Below, piece after piece: positions 37,384-50,042 of a stretch of DNA of 64,000 nt. The DNA comes from Crambe crambe. Lineage: Eukaryota > Porifera > Demospongiae > Poecilosclerida > Crambeidae. The translations under genes were made by a program, and so were the position numbers. Below the pieces are notes generated by a model. It was not told where the DNA came from. It searched no databases and was given only the letters and a program-made list of their open reading frames with translations. The stretch is taken from positions 7,564,001 to 7,628,000 of the forward strand of contig OZ004582.1 in the NCBI GenBank assembly GCA_963924555.1, written 5' to 3'. Every line of letters starts with the position of its first letter. Position 1 is the stretch's first letter.

Positions 37384-40300
37384 ATGATGGCTAACTCCCT
37401 GGCCCTACACAGAGCTGTCCAGTCACGACGTGTGGACGAGGCCGAGGTCAGGAAACTCTTGCAGAGTGGCGAGTGTCATGTAAACGCCACTGATTCCCGA
37501 CTACGGACTCCCTTACATCATGCTTGCGCTCAAGGTAACGTCAGTCTAGTTGAGGTATTCATTCGTGAGTACAATGCTGATCTTAATGCTCGTGATGATC
37601 ACAATACCACACCACTCCAATATGCTGCTACTGCAGGGAAAGAAGAAGTTGCATTGCTTTTAATCAAAGAGTTTGGTTGTGACCCCAACATCAAGGGTTA
37701 TCTTGGTAGATCCCTGCTACATAATGCATGTCAAGGAGGTAGTGTCGGTCTAGTTCGGACTTTGATCCTTCAACACAATGCTGATGTTAATGCTCGTGAT
37801 GATCAAAATAGCACACCACTCAGTGTAGCTGCTTTTACGGGGAAAGAAGAAGTTGCATTGCTTTTAATCAAAGAGTTTGGTTGTGACCCCAACATCAAGG
37901 GTTATCTTGGTAGATCCCTGCTACATTATGCATGTCAAGGAGGTAGTGTCGGTCTAGTTCGGACTTTGATCCTTCAACACAATGCTGATGTTAATGCTCG
38001 TGATGATCAAAATAGCACACCACTCGGTGTAGCTGCTTTTACGGGGAAAGAAGAAGTTGCATTGCTTTTAATCAAAGAGTTTGGTTGTGACCCCAACATC
38101 AAGGGTTATCTTGGTAGATCCCTGCTACATTATGCATGTCAAGGAGGTAGTGTCAGTCTAGTTCGGACTTTGATCCTTCAACACAATGCTGATGTTAATG
38201 CTCGTGATGATCAAAATGACACACCACTCAGTGTAGCTGCTGCTTTAGGGAAAGCATTCCTTTTAATCAAAGAGTTTGGTTGTGACCCCAACATCAAGGG
38301 TTATCTTGGTAGATCCCTGCTACATTATGCATGTCAAGGAGGTAGTGTCAGTCTAGTTTGGACTTTGATCCTTGAACACAATGCTGATGTTAATGCTCGT
38401 GATGATCAAAATAGCACACCACTCAGTGTAGCTGCTGCTTTTGGGAAAGAAGAAGTTGCATTGCTTTTAATCAAAGAGTTTGGTTGTGACCCCAACATCA
38501 AGGATTATCTTGGTAGATCCCTGCTACATGATGCATGTGAAGGAGGTAGTGTCGGTCTAGTTCGGACTTTGATCCTTGAACACAATGCTGATGTTAATGC
38601 TCGTGATGATGAAAATAGAACACCACTCAGTGTAGCTGCTGCTTTCGGGAAAGAAGAAGTTGCATTGCTTTTAATCAAAGAGTTTGGTTGTGACCCCAAC
38701 ATCAAAGGTTATCTTGGTAGACCCCTGCTACATGATGCATGTCAAGAATGTAGTGTCGGTCTAATTCGGACTTTGATCCTTGAACACAATGCTGATGTTA
38801 ATGCTCGTGATGATCAAAATGACACACCACTCCATTTAGCTGCTGCTTTTGGGAAAGAAGAAGTTGCATTGCTTTTAATCAAAGAGTTTGGTTGTGACCC
38901 CAACATCAAAGGTGAGCTTGGTAGATCCCTGCTACATTCTGCATGTCAAGGAGGTAGTGTCGGTCTAGTTCGGACTTTGATCCTTGAACACAATGCTGAT
39001 GTTAATGCTCGTGATGATGAAAATAGCACACCACTCCTTGTAGCTGCTTTTGTGGGGGAAGAAGAAGTTGCATTGCTTTTAATCAAAGAGTTTGGTTGTG
39101 ACCCCAACATCAAAGGTGAGCTTGGTAGATCCCTGCTACATTCTGCATGTGAAGGAGGTAGTGTCGGTCTAGTTCAGACTTTGATCCTTGAACACAATGC
39201 TGATGTTAATGCTCGTGATGATCAAAATAACACACCACTCCATTTAGCTGCTGCTCAAGGGGAAAAAGAAGTTCCATTGCTTTTAATAGAAGAGTTTGGT
39301 TGTGACCCCAACATCAAGGATTATCTTGGTAGATCCCTGCTACATCATGCATGTCAAGGAGGTAGTGTCGGTCTAGTTCGGACTTTGATCCTTCAACACA
39401 ATGCTGATGTTAATGCTCGTGATGATCAAAATAACACACCACTCCATTTAGCTGCTGCTCAAGGGGAAAAAGAAGTTGCATTGCTTTTAATAGAAGAGTT
39501 TGGTTGTGACCCCAACATCAAGGATTATCTTGGTAGATCCCTGCTACATCATGCATGTCAAGGAGGTAGTGTCGGTCTAGTTCGGACTTTGATCCTTCAA
39601 CACAATGCTGATGTTAATGCTCGTGATGATAGCAATCGCACACCGCTTGATTTGGCAACTAGTCATGGGAAGAAGGAAGTTGCATCCATTTTAATTAATG
39701 AATTTGGTTCCAACAAAGACACTGAAGGTAAATGTAAGTTAAGTCAAGTAATGGACACTTGTATGATACTCATTATCTGTAACTCTTCTTTTAGCCGACT
39801 CACTCCATGTTGAAATGACCTCCCCTGATGTGACGTTCCATGGAGATCCGAAAGTAACTACCATCAGCACCTCTTCAGTCACAATAGACATGAGCGATGT
39901 AGGCATCTCTCTCTCCATACCTGAAGAAGCACTGGATCCAGTAGAAAATCAATTGAAATTGTCGGTTCGACCCTGTTTGACTGGACCGTTTGAGCTACCC
40001 CCAGACTATGAAGCAGTTAGTCCAGCCTACCTGATACAGCCCAGAGGGAATGGGAAATTGCGAAAAGATGTGAGAGTGCGTATCCAACACTGTGCTAGTC
40101 TTCAGAGTGAGGAGGACTGTGATGACCTGGCATTTCTGTCGGCTAGTTCCACCCCAGAGTACAGGGGGCCCAGTCCGGTTTATCCCTTTAGAGAAGTTGA
40201 AGAAGCTAAGGGAATCTTCAAAGTGGGAGACCAGGTTGGAGAAATAGCTCTCAAATCTCTCCAATTATTGCGAGTGGCTAAGAGAGTCGGGACGTCATCA

Positions 40301-43300
40301 ATAGGTAGAAAGAGCCAATTTCATTGTGATATCTATCCATTCCTATATTAAATCAAACAGAAAGTCTCTTGTGTATTGTGAGGCTGCTCAGGACTGTTGA
40401 AGATGCTTTTTTCAGAGCAACATTTGTAGCCCACTTGGATCATCCCGTTTATTCAAAGGTGAGATATTTTCGTTATCAGTTGGTGTGTATTCCAATGCCG
40501 TGTTCTTGCAGCACTGTGAGAGAGCCATAGCTGGTCTGCATCCAGGTGGATCAAATAAGGGGGAAGCAGAGAGTGCCGTGATCACTGCAAGGATGGTGTC
40601 TGACGATATGATTCTCAAAACTGAGAATTCTGCAGAATGGGATGTGAAATTCAACACAGTGAATCAGGTTAGCATGATGTCTGTATTTTTAACCCTCCGC
40701 ACATGCATGAGAAGGTTAACACAAGTAGGCCCTAACTCTTTCAGATGTTTCAGCTTCAAGCAGCCATCTTATACTGTGATGTTCCAAATAATGCACACCC
40801 ACATTCATAATTAATTGCCGTCCTACCCCTTGAATAGTGCATGTATGGTGCCTCACCCCTTTCATCTCTGGTTGAATGAAGCTTAGAACATAATAATATG
40901 GTAGCACATGCACAAAACATCAGGGTTTATTTCAAGGGGTGAGGGGGGGGCTTCTGTCTCCCAGGCCTGAATGATGGCTTGTCGCCCTAGGAATTAGCTA
41001 AATAGAACTCAAATTTTTTTCACTGGCCGTTTGACCCCTCTTGAGCAAAATTTTGAAATAAACCCTGCACATTACATGTTCTCTGGTTTGCACTTTAGTG
41101 CTTTGTAATCTCTAGCAATCTAAATGGGATATCGATGTCATTTGATACAGATTTCAAAGAAGGGAATACTTTTCCCTGAAGGTATTGATGCCAACCCCCT
41201 TGACTATCCTCCCATGATCACCGTCTCTGGAGAGAAGACCTCATCTATGAGTGCTGGTCCACCAAAACTACTTGTGATTGGACTGGACAGAGAGTGCAGC
41301 TTCAACCTTATCTCTATACCAGGTGAGGCATAATGACAACCAACCATGATTTAAACCATAGAGGTCTAGTTGGAAGCCATAGTCTAAAGCTACAGTGGAT
41401 TGCAACATGAAATTCAGAACACCAAACCAAAAATTTACATAGCCTCCATTCAAAGGGCTTATCATGGCTTTAGAGTAAAAGGAAGCTATGTAAATTTGGT
41501 TTGGTGTTCTGAATTTTATGTTGCCAGATCACTGCAATCCACTGTACTGTCGATTTCAGGATGGTTGTCCATAAGGAATGAGAAATAAGTAGTTACAATC
41601 TGGACTGTGTGCTAAGATAACTATTTTAATTTGTACAGATAATCTTGATGATGAAGCAGGCATGAAAGAGTTCATGGAAGGAGTTCAAAAGGCCATCGCT
41701 AAAAGTGGAAAGATTGATCGAAAATTAGCGCATTCCATGTTCGTTGGTCCGACAGGTTCGGGGAAGAGTTCATTGATGGATCGCTTGCTTGGCAGACAAA
41801 GAAAGAAGTTTTCTGCTTCCACTGGTGTGTGTGACACCATTGTCATCGTAGACATTACTGTCACCAACCCTTCCACTTTCCACCCGGTTACGATACTGGA
41901 TGGTGACACTTGGGAAGCAATAGAATGTGATGTGTCGTATGTGAGACAGCTGGGGCAGGAGAGTGTGAATGTCAAAAATCCTCCTGAGAATCCTCTTCCT
42001 AAGCCCACAGAAAAGAGAGCCCACACATGTGCTTCTGCACGACCTGATCCTGCAAGGAAGGTAGGTTCAGTTCGAGTGACAAAACCACACTCCAAAAGGA
42101 AGGATGCACCAGTGCCTCTTCCAAGACGAAAGCTAAAAGTCAGTACGATTATTTCCTCTGAAAATATAAATTCAGTCATCAAGAAGTACGGCTTTCGTAA
42201 GGTTAAAAAATACCTGAAGAAAACCTGTTCCCTGTATCTCAGGGACACTGGAGGTCAGGTGGAGTTCCAGGAAATGTTACCTCTCTTGATCTTTGGCCCG
42301 TCCATTTTCTTCTTCATTTTTCGACTCAATCTCGACTTCAAGAGCAAGTTATGTGTCAAGTACAGGATGAGTGCTAACAAGTCGATAAATTGCTACACCT
42401 CCTCCATCACCACTGAAGAAGCCTTACTCCAGTGTCTTACTAGTGTGTATGCCATGGACACATCAGAGGAAGACAGTGTCAAGACACACAAGCCCATGGT
42501 CTTCATCATTGGCACTCACAAGGATAGGCTCGGTTCTGAAGCCGAAGGCATTATCAAGATAAATCACTTGAATCAACATCTGGATTTCATCATACGGAAC
42601 AATGGCTTTCGAGATCTAGTCCAATATGCTGGTGATGATCACAACGTTATGTTTGCAGTGGACAACACTTCCGATAGCGAAGAAGACTTCCAGAAGATTC
42701 GATCAAAAGTTAATCACCTTATCAATGTCCGTAAGTGGTTCAGTATTGAATACCCTATGAGCTACCTCTTGTTCTGCCTCGATCTCCAAAATATGAAGCA
42801 GAGTATCTTGACCCTGGACGAATGCAAAATCCTTGCAGCCCAACATCGCATCGAAGGGGACCAGGTGTCTCACCTCTTGCGTTTCCTCCACATCAGAATT
42901 GGTGTCATTCGATACTTTGACATAGAAGGCTTGAAGCACATCGTAGTCAAAGAGCCCCAAGTTCTCTTCGATATGATCACCGACCTCCTTGTGAAAACCT
43001 TTTCGTGTGAGTCTGTTACAACGAAGGAGGCATTTGACTTCAAGAAGAAAGGCATTTTGGCTGCATCTGCCTTTGAAGATGTGGCTAGTAGTGACTATAA
43101 GATAAGTCCCAAAGAATTTCTTCAACTTTTGATTCATCTCCGCATCATCACCCCATTCACTACATCTGAAGACCAGGAAGAGAGGTACTTCATACCTTGT
43201 GTCCTAAACCATGTCCCAGAATCTCCTGATGAAGATTCGATAACTGATATCCTACCACTGTTATTCAAGTTCAAGAGTGACCATTGCCCGAAGGGTATCT

Positions 43301-45566
43301 TTGGAGTCTTGACCACTCATCTCATGACCCCAGAAAAGGCTGAAAGTGAAGAAGTTGGTACGACATTCATTCTAATCCATGATAAGATCTTTAAAGATCA
43401 GGTGTCCTTTGAGGTCCACTCCCCTTGGGATCAAGACGAGATGTCCTTGAAAGTCTACTCTACCCATTTGGAAGTGAAAATTTTTCCCTTTTTATCCGAT
43501 GATGATCGCGATACTCCCCTGAAAGAAGTGTGCAATAACGTGCGTCAGATCCTGGAAAAATCGATCCTCAGCTCTTTGAAGAACCTCCATTACAGCAAAG
43601 AGAAGCTCGAGCCCATGGCATGCTTCAAGTGTGAACATTGTAAGCAAATGCATCCAGTAAAGACAGGAAGAACTCACCACAGGATATACTGTAACAAAGC
43701 TCGTAAAGGAAGTCGCATCCCACTCAATGGAAGATGCTGGTACAATGAAGGTCAGTCCATTTAACCATAGATCCCTCTGTGTAGGAAACAGTATGTTGAC
43801 CTTATTACACTTGGATAAACTTTGTTGTAGACTGTGAGCCTCCCACGACCACATCAGTCTCATCTTCCCTGCCACGTTCTCCACCACAACCAACTCCACG
43901 TAGGAATCCTCCTTCTGACCCTGCTGCCGGAAACAACAGAGCAGAGATTGGAATTAGACACAGAACAAGTAAGCATACTCCTGTATAATTCACAGCTGTT
44001 ATCCTGTAATTTATAATTTCAAACCACTGAAAGCAATAGCAATCAACCACTGCACATGCTCAGAAGTGCTAACACATTATCATTGTACTTTGTTGTAGAC
44101 TGTGAGCCTCCCACAACCACATCAGTCTCATCTCCCCTGCCACGTTCTCCACCACAACCAACTCCACGTAGGAATCCTCCTCCTGACCCTGCTGCTGGAA
44201 ACAACAGAGCAGGGACTGAAGAGATTGGAATCAGACACAGAGCAAGTAAGCATACTCCTATGTAGCTGACATGCCTGTAGCAACTGAGGAAAGTAGAGGA
44301 GTCCTTCTGTGGACAAATCCTTACTGATAGTGTTAGATAATTGCAAAAACTCCCACCCACAAACATGTGGACCAACGGAACATAGAACGTACTAATTCTT
44401 TCCATGTTTAGCGAGAACTCCTTTGATGAACTCTTTCATGCCTGCTTCATCCCAAACCCGCCCTACATGAAAGAGTTCATCAAGGGAGTTGAAAAGGCCA
44501 TCACTAAGAAATAGAATGATTGATAGAAAATTAGTGCATTCCATGTTCGTTGGTCCACGGGTTCAGGGGCAGATCCCATTGTACTATAGTTGTCTGTCCA
44601 TTTTCTCCAGTTGTTGACTATTCATCGTACATATCCTCCCTCCCTACCTGTGCTCATCCCCTCCTGGAGCAACGGTTGGACTGGGACCATAAGGGAGTGG
44701 ACCAAGACCTGAACACTATAGCAGATCACATGCTGGACTGGGAGAAGAAGCTCTCCACTCCTCTGAAACTGACTACCATTGAAATACACGATGTCAAATT
44801 TTTGCACTCTGACCCTGTTCTCCTGAGGTAAGATAGAGGCAGCTGCTGAGCAAGGAATTTTAGTGAATGCGAGTCATTATTTTCATTATCAATTCCCTTT
44901 TAAAAATATTTTTTGATCACAAAAATCCACAAAAATTTCCCCCACTGCATGGAAGTTGAATTCGTGCAAATAATATATGCTCCCCCCTCCCCCCCCCCCC
45001 CCCCCCCCCCCCCCAACTGATTATTCTATTCTCTTCTTCCTCAAAATTTACTCTCTAGCTTTGTCCATTATTCATGCCAGCATAGCTACACATACAGGAC
45101 TATTACATAATCCCGAAGTGAGAATTCTCGTGAAATGATAAGGAAAAGATGGAGCAGCAAGAGTAAAAATGCAGTCGTGCAATTCGCAATGAGGAACAGG
45201 AAGAAGTGTTTAGCTCATTAATATTGACTTTGCTTTCAGCTTTCTCTCCTATCTAAGTACCTATAAAAAAAAATGTGCTAGCATATTTTGTCGCGGTCTA
45301 ATTAATGCATGGGACTTGGTAATTTGTATGCAGAAGAGCAGTGTTGAGGAAGTGGAAGGAGAAGGAAGGTCTATATGCCACCTATGGGAACCTGTTGAGG
45401 GCGTGTTGTGAGGGAGGAGACACAAGTACTGCTCAAGTCATCTGTGATATACTGAGGGAGAAGACAAAGGAGGAGGGTAAGTATTCAACCACTTGAATCC
45501 AACCACACTACTTGTTGACCCTCGTAATCTATGTCCCATTCAGCACCTCTTCATTGGAACTACTAG
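37384..45566 (+). CDS. Receptor C: ANK-ZU5-Roc-COR-Death (type 1) protein
   Basis: Exons are 37384-39733, 39795-40304, 40361-40458, 40512-40667, 41151-41322, 41639-43750, linker exons 43831-43968 and 44099-44245, Death exons 44611-44827 and 45334-45476, and a short terminal exon 45544-45566. They give an open frame of 2021 residues. Ankyrin repeats (ten 68-residue double units plus flanks) occupy residues 1-783. ZU5 and UPA-like parts follow to about 1095, then Roc with GPTGSGKS near 1132. A COR segment is followed by the CFKCEHC cluster. Its normal Roc acceptor (TTGTACAG) is intact, unlike in gene A. The COR segment at about 43008-43260 differs clearly from A and B, while both sides are nearly identical to them. 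Two of the linker exons known from A are present. The short last exon is a prediction; reading on to an exon at 45939 is also phase-compatible. Confidence 0.83.
37620..39720 (+). repeat. 204-bp double-ankyrin repeat array, 10 units (gene C)
   Basis: Ten 68-codon units. One (near 38240) lost three codons of KEEVA. Units 8 and 9 share QGEKEV and LLIEEFG, marking a recent duplication, and units 7 and 8 share KGELGRSLLHS. Variation is concentrated at the same codons as in A and B. Confidence 0.92.
44393..44503. repeat. Inverted pair of truncated Roc-exon starts (gene C intron)
   Basis: Close copy of the structure at 15826-15935 in gene A: minus-strand then plus-strand fragments encoding GMKEF(I)KGV, in the intron before the first Death exon. 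Confidence 0.75.
44989..45014. repeat. Poly-C tract
   Basis: About 26 C in a row lie in the intron between the Death exons of gene C. Gene A has CCCCCCCC at the same place (near 16420). Confidence 0.95.
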
Positions 45567-45931
45567 CGAATGGGAAGATTATTAATGGCTTCCTCTCCTG
45601 GTTAAATTTTACACATCTTCTGCTATTTCGATTCTGGCCGGGTTCTTTGGGTCTTTCTGGACCTGACATTTTTCTGTGTACAGTGTTACTCTATATTATT
45701 CATTTCTTTTTGGTTTATCATTTGTTATTGTTCTCATTGTTGTTGTTATCATTGTCATTATTGTTGTTGTCATTGTAATCATCTTGTTGTTGTTACATGT
45801 ATCATTGTTGTTATTATTATTATCATTTCATCATTATCTTCTTCTTGTTATCATTGTTACCCCTACTTAAAGTTATAGCGTTTGTACCCTTTACCAAACG
45901 ATATTGTTAAGGTATCTACCCTTTACCAATC

Positions 45932-47165
45932 ATGTCAGCTCTGAAGCTGCACTGGCTGCTGAGGAGAGGGAGCAGTGGGTTCCGCAGGAGACTGAGAGAA
46001 GAGTTAGTTAGGACCCAGAAAGAGGTCACCAAGCAGAGAGAGCATCAGTGGAGTGCCATTGAACACCTCTTGGACAAAGATAACGACCACAACAGCAGTG
46101 CAACAGATCTTCAAGACGTCTTCAGAAATAAACAGAGTGTGCACAAAATTGGTACTGAAAGTGGATGCTGTGGGGAAATATTTATGTCTGTAGCAATCAA
46201 TTCTGAAAAGAGAATAAAAAAAAATGTTTTGTATCGGTCAACATGATAACAGATTCCTGCAAACCTCTACAACCAGGACACCTTTCATGTGTCCCATCTG
46301 ATTAAAAATATCGACATCCTTTCTAATCAGATGTACATTTAATTCACCCATCACCCACTAGCACCCTTACACTCCTCTAATCTGGACATTTCTTTCTGTT
46401 CCCAAAAGTGTCACCTCCGAGAGGACAAACCTCTCAATAAAGGACAAAAGACTGGGTCCCAAGTGTGTCCATTATTACACTGTAGCTAGATAAGTGGGTA
46501 AAGGGTTTCCATCAATATTATTATGACCCCATTGTAATTTCATATGCAGTGAGTGACCAGAAGCTTCATCCCTTTAGTGTGTACTCAAAAACACAATCTT
46601 CTTCAGGCAGGCCATTTCAGGTCTGGGTCTATGATCACCACTTCCATAACAATGTTCTGATATTTGCGGAAAAGAATGAAAGGTTTGAAATTGGGAGGGA
46701 AAGGCTTGATGTCATCTAATATTGGTGCAGCTGTACTGTGGATATTGCCATGACGAGAGATGGGAAGTATATCACTGTCAATGGTAACTCACGGACATCA
46801 TCTGAGGTACGTATGAAGTACTTACCTTCGATAAAGGATGCTCCAAAAGAAGACAAACCTCTCGATAAAAGACAATCCATTGTATACAAAATAACCTCCA
46901 AAAGAGGACAACCTCTCTACAAAGGACAAAAGGCTGGGTCCCAAGTGTGTCCGTTATTCGGAGGTTCCACTGTAATCACCTCTCGTGAGCCCTTTGAAAT
47001 GTACAAGTCACATGACCTGTCTTGTGATACTACAGGTCCATCTAATGAAGTCACATGACCTGGTAGGAAGTCTTGAGTTGGTGAGACAGCGTGAGCCCAT
47101 GATCGAGTACTACATTGAACATGCGCATGACAAGTTCTACCAACCAACTGAAGGCGTGAGTCTGT
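45932..47165 (+). pseudogene. PREPL-like fragment P5 with E3-E4 deletion
   Basis: E1 starts at 45932, E2 lies at about 46610-46809, and E3 at about 47036-47133. E3 is cut after HAHDKF and continues directly with the end of E4 (YQPTEG). The junction sits in TTCTA, which both parental exons contain, so a short-homology deletion is likely. The E1 donor lost one GGTATG repeat compared with other copies. It ends where the receptor fragment at 47380 begins. Confidence 0.7.
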
Positions 47166-47379
47166 AATTGAAAATTCTCATGGGACAACGTATTTTTAAG
47201 TCTGTCCCATGTAGAAAATATTAATCAGCTGAATATAATTTGCCAATTACTTAGTTATGGTGAGCCAAAGTTTAAGTGGCTAATATTTTGTTGGGAGTGT
47301 GGAAACACAGCATGATGTGCAAAGCATAAGCATGCTGAAATTGTGTCATTAGGTGTAATCAGTGAGTGAAGAAGTGTTT

Positions 47380-49287
47380 GGCATCTCCTCATAAAGACCT
47401 TTTCTGGTGAATTCCTTAGAACAAGTGAGGTGCTTGATTTCAGAGAGAAGGGTATTCTCACAGCATCAGCCTTTGAAAATGTGGTGAGTGGTGACGATAA
47501 GATCAAACCCAGTGAGTTTCTTCAACTTCTTGTTCATCTGCGCATCGTCACTCCTCTTGTTACACCTGGAGACAAAGAAGACCAGGAAAAGAGGTACTTC
47601 ATTCCGTGTGTCCTAAACCATGTCCCAGAGTCCAAAGGAGACACAGTGACCGATATTCTACCACTGTTATTCAAGTTCAAGAGTGACCATTGCCCGAAGG
47701 GTATCTTTGGAGTCTTGACCACTCACCTCATGACCCCAGAAAAGGCTGAAAGCGAAGAAGTCGGTACGACATTCGTTCTAATCCATGACAAAATCTTTAA
47801 AGATCAGGTGTCCTTTGAGGTCCACTCCCCTTGGGAGGAGCAAGACGAGATGTCCTTGAAAGTCTACTCTACCCACTTGGAAGTGAAATTCTTTCCCTTT
47901 TCGTCCGATGACGATCGCGATACTCCCCTGAAAGAAGTGTGCAATAACGTGCGTCAGATCCTGGAGAAGTCAATCCTCAGATCCTTGAAGGACCTCCATT
48001 ACAGCAAAGAGAAGCTCGATCCCATGGCATGCTTCAAGTGTGAACATTGTACTCAAATGCATCCAGTAAAGGCAGGAAGAACTCACCACAAGATACACTG
48101 TAACAAAGCTCGTGAAAGAAGTCGCATCCCACTCAATGGAAGATGCTGGTACAATGAAGGTCAGTCCATTTAAGCATAGATCCCCTTGTGTAGGAAACAG
48201 TATGTTGACTTATTACACTTGGATGTGTAACACGACCCTATGCAAGCCAGGCTTACTTATCTAGCCTTGCATGTCCAAGTCACAACTGTTATCCTGTAAC
48301 CCATAATTTCGAACCACTGAAAGATAAAAGCCCAATATGGTACTTTACTAACCCATTACCATATGCATAGCAATCAACCACTGCACATGCTCAGAAGTGC
48401 TAACACATTATCATCGTAAACTTTGTTGTAGACTGTGAGCCTCCCACAACCACATCAGTCTCATCTCCCCTGCCACGTTCTCCACCACAACCAACTCCAC
48501 ATATGAATCCTCCTTCTGACCCTGCTGCTGGAAACAACAGAGCAAGGACTGAAGAGATTGAAATCAGACACAGAGCAAGTAAGCATACTCCTATCAGATA
48601 TGACGTGCCTGTAGCAACTGAGGAAAGTAGAGGAGTCCTTCTGTTGACAAATGGTGTTGTAGATAACAAATCCTGTAGACAAATCCTTACTGATCCTTAC
48701 TGACAATTAATTGTAATCTCTCCTTAGAAACTCATCCATATCCTACAGTTGCTAGTGTTATGAATTTTTTATAACCCAAGAAGAATTCCCGCTCACAAAT
48801 ATGTGGCCCAACGGAACATAGAATGCACTAAATCTTCTAATTCTAACTTTGTATGAGCTATTGAACCTTGATAGTGTGTTATTTACAATTCTCAACCAGA
48901 GATCGTAGGTCATTATTATATTAGCTGAGTATAAACCAGCCTCTGGTATTATTAAGTATGAAAGTTTCAATAGTGCATATATTTTCTCCAGATATGACCA
49001 GCCTACCCCTGGAAGCCAACAAAGTTATAAGATTCTTAAGAAAAGAAGATTTTCCTGCTGGCAAAGCTAGAGAACTGGGTGTGTGTCTGAACATACCACC
49101 GGGACAACTTTCTACTTTTGAAGCAAACCATCCTAAAAATGCCAATGAAGTGTTAATGGATGTCGTCACTTACTGGATCGATAACAATGGAAAAGCTTCA
49201 TGGGACAAACTTGCAGCTGCACTGAAAGAATGTGGTCATGCAGTGATGGCAAAGAAGGTATTTGCATCTGCATCTACAGTGTCTTAG
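47380..49287 (+). pseudogene. Partial receptor E: COR fragment, linker, type 3 Death domain
   Basis: The coding homology starts abruptly at about 47396 (KTFSGEFLRTSEVL), inside the COR region, right after PREPL intron sequence, so the ankyrin, ZU5 and Roc parts are missing. The exon runs to 48159 with the CFKCEHC cluster. One linker exon (48432-48578) follows, and then an exon from 48992 encoding a different Death-fold domain: LPLEANKVIRFL, ARELGVCLNIP, VVTYWIDNN, SWDKLAAALKECG. Frame stays open to a stop at 49287; a donor at 49258 is an alternative. All joins are in phase. The type 3 domain fits the Death superfamily better than types 1 and 2, by its 'LG..L.IP..qL' and 'W.kLa.AL..cG' motifs. 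Expression would need a new promoter, so it may instead be a donor cassette. Confidence 0.65.
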
Positions 49288-49589
49288 ATGGTGAGCATCA
49301 AATAGAAACTGTTCAAATTCCAACACAATTCAGATGACCTTTTTTATCCCTGACAAACCCACTTTTTGACTCTCAAGTGTTATGATCAACATCAGTAAAG
49401 AATTTGCCACCCATGTTAGTACTTTGATGTAACAAGCTAGCACATGAAGGGGTCACTATAAACATGAATTGGTGCTGGTCGACTCCTTTTGATTCAGCAA
49501 ACCAGCATACTCCTTCATTGCCTATGTCATCACACATTTCCTCTTTAAGGTTGTCACCAGCACAAATGCTTACGATATGGACAGACAAT

Positions 49590-49990
49590 CTGGCAGGCAG
49601 GTTGATAAATCCCCCTGTGTAGGAAACAGTATGTTGACCTTACTAAAGTAAGATCCTTGCACTACCCTATGCAGGTCATGGCTTACTTATCTACAGTCTT
49701 GCATGTCCAGCCCTTACTGAGTGGAATAGCTACTTAGTAAACAGAATCTGGTATATGTTCAGGTTGAAGCTTCAACACCCAACCTAACACTTTATCATCA
49801 AAATTTTTGTTGTAGACTGTGAGCCTCCAGTTGATTCATCTTCCCTGCCACAATCAATTCCACAATCAATTCCACAGTCTTGACCACAACCAATTCCATG
49901 TAGACCACAGTCTCGACCACAACCAATTCCATGTGGACCACATCCTCTCACCATGACCAATCACCCTCAAGCCACGGTTCCTTACAAACC
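49590..49990 (+). pseudogene. Second remnant: post-Roc intron plus degenerate linker exon
   Basis: Sequence downstream of a Roc exon (GTAGGAAACAGTATGTTGAC and the following 120 bp) reappears without the exon. It is followed by a linker exon start after GTTGTAG near 49816. That exon decays into short tandem repeats of CCACAACCAATTCCATGT with a stop. About 300 bp before it (49290-49590) hold no recognisable gene. Confidence 0.6.
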
Positions 49991-50042
49991 TGAACAATGA
50001 GCAGCTGGTAGGACTTGGCACACATCTTGGTTTGCTACACCC

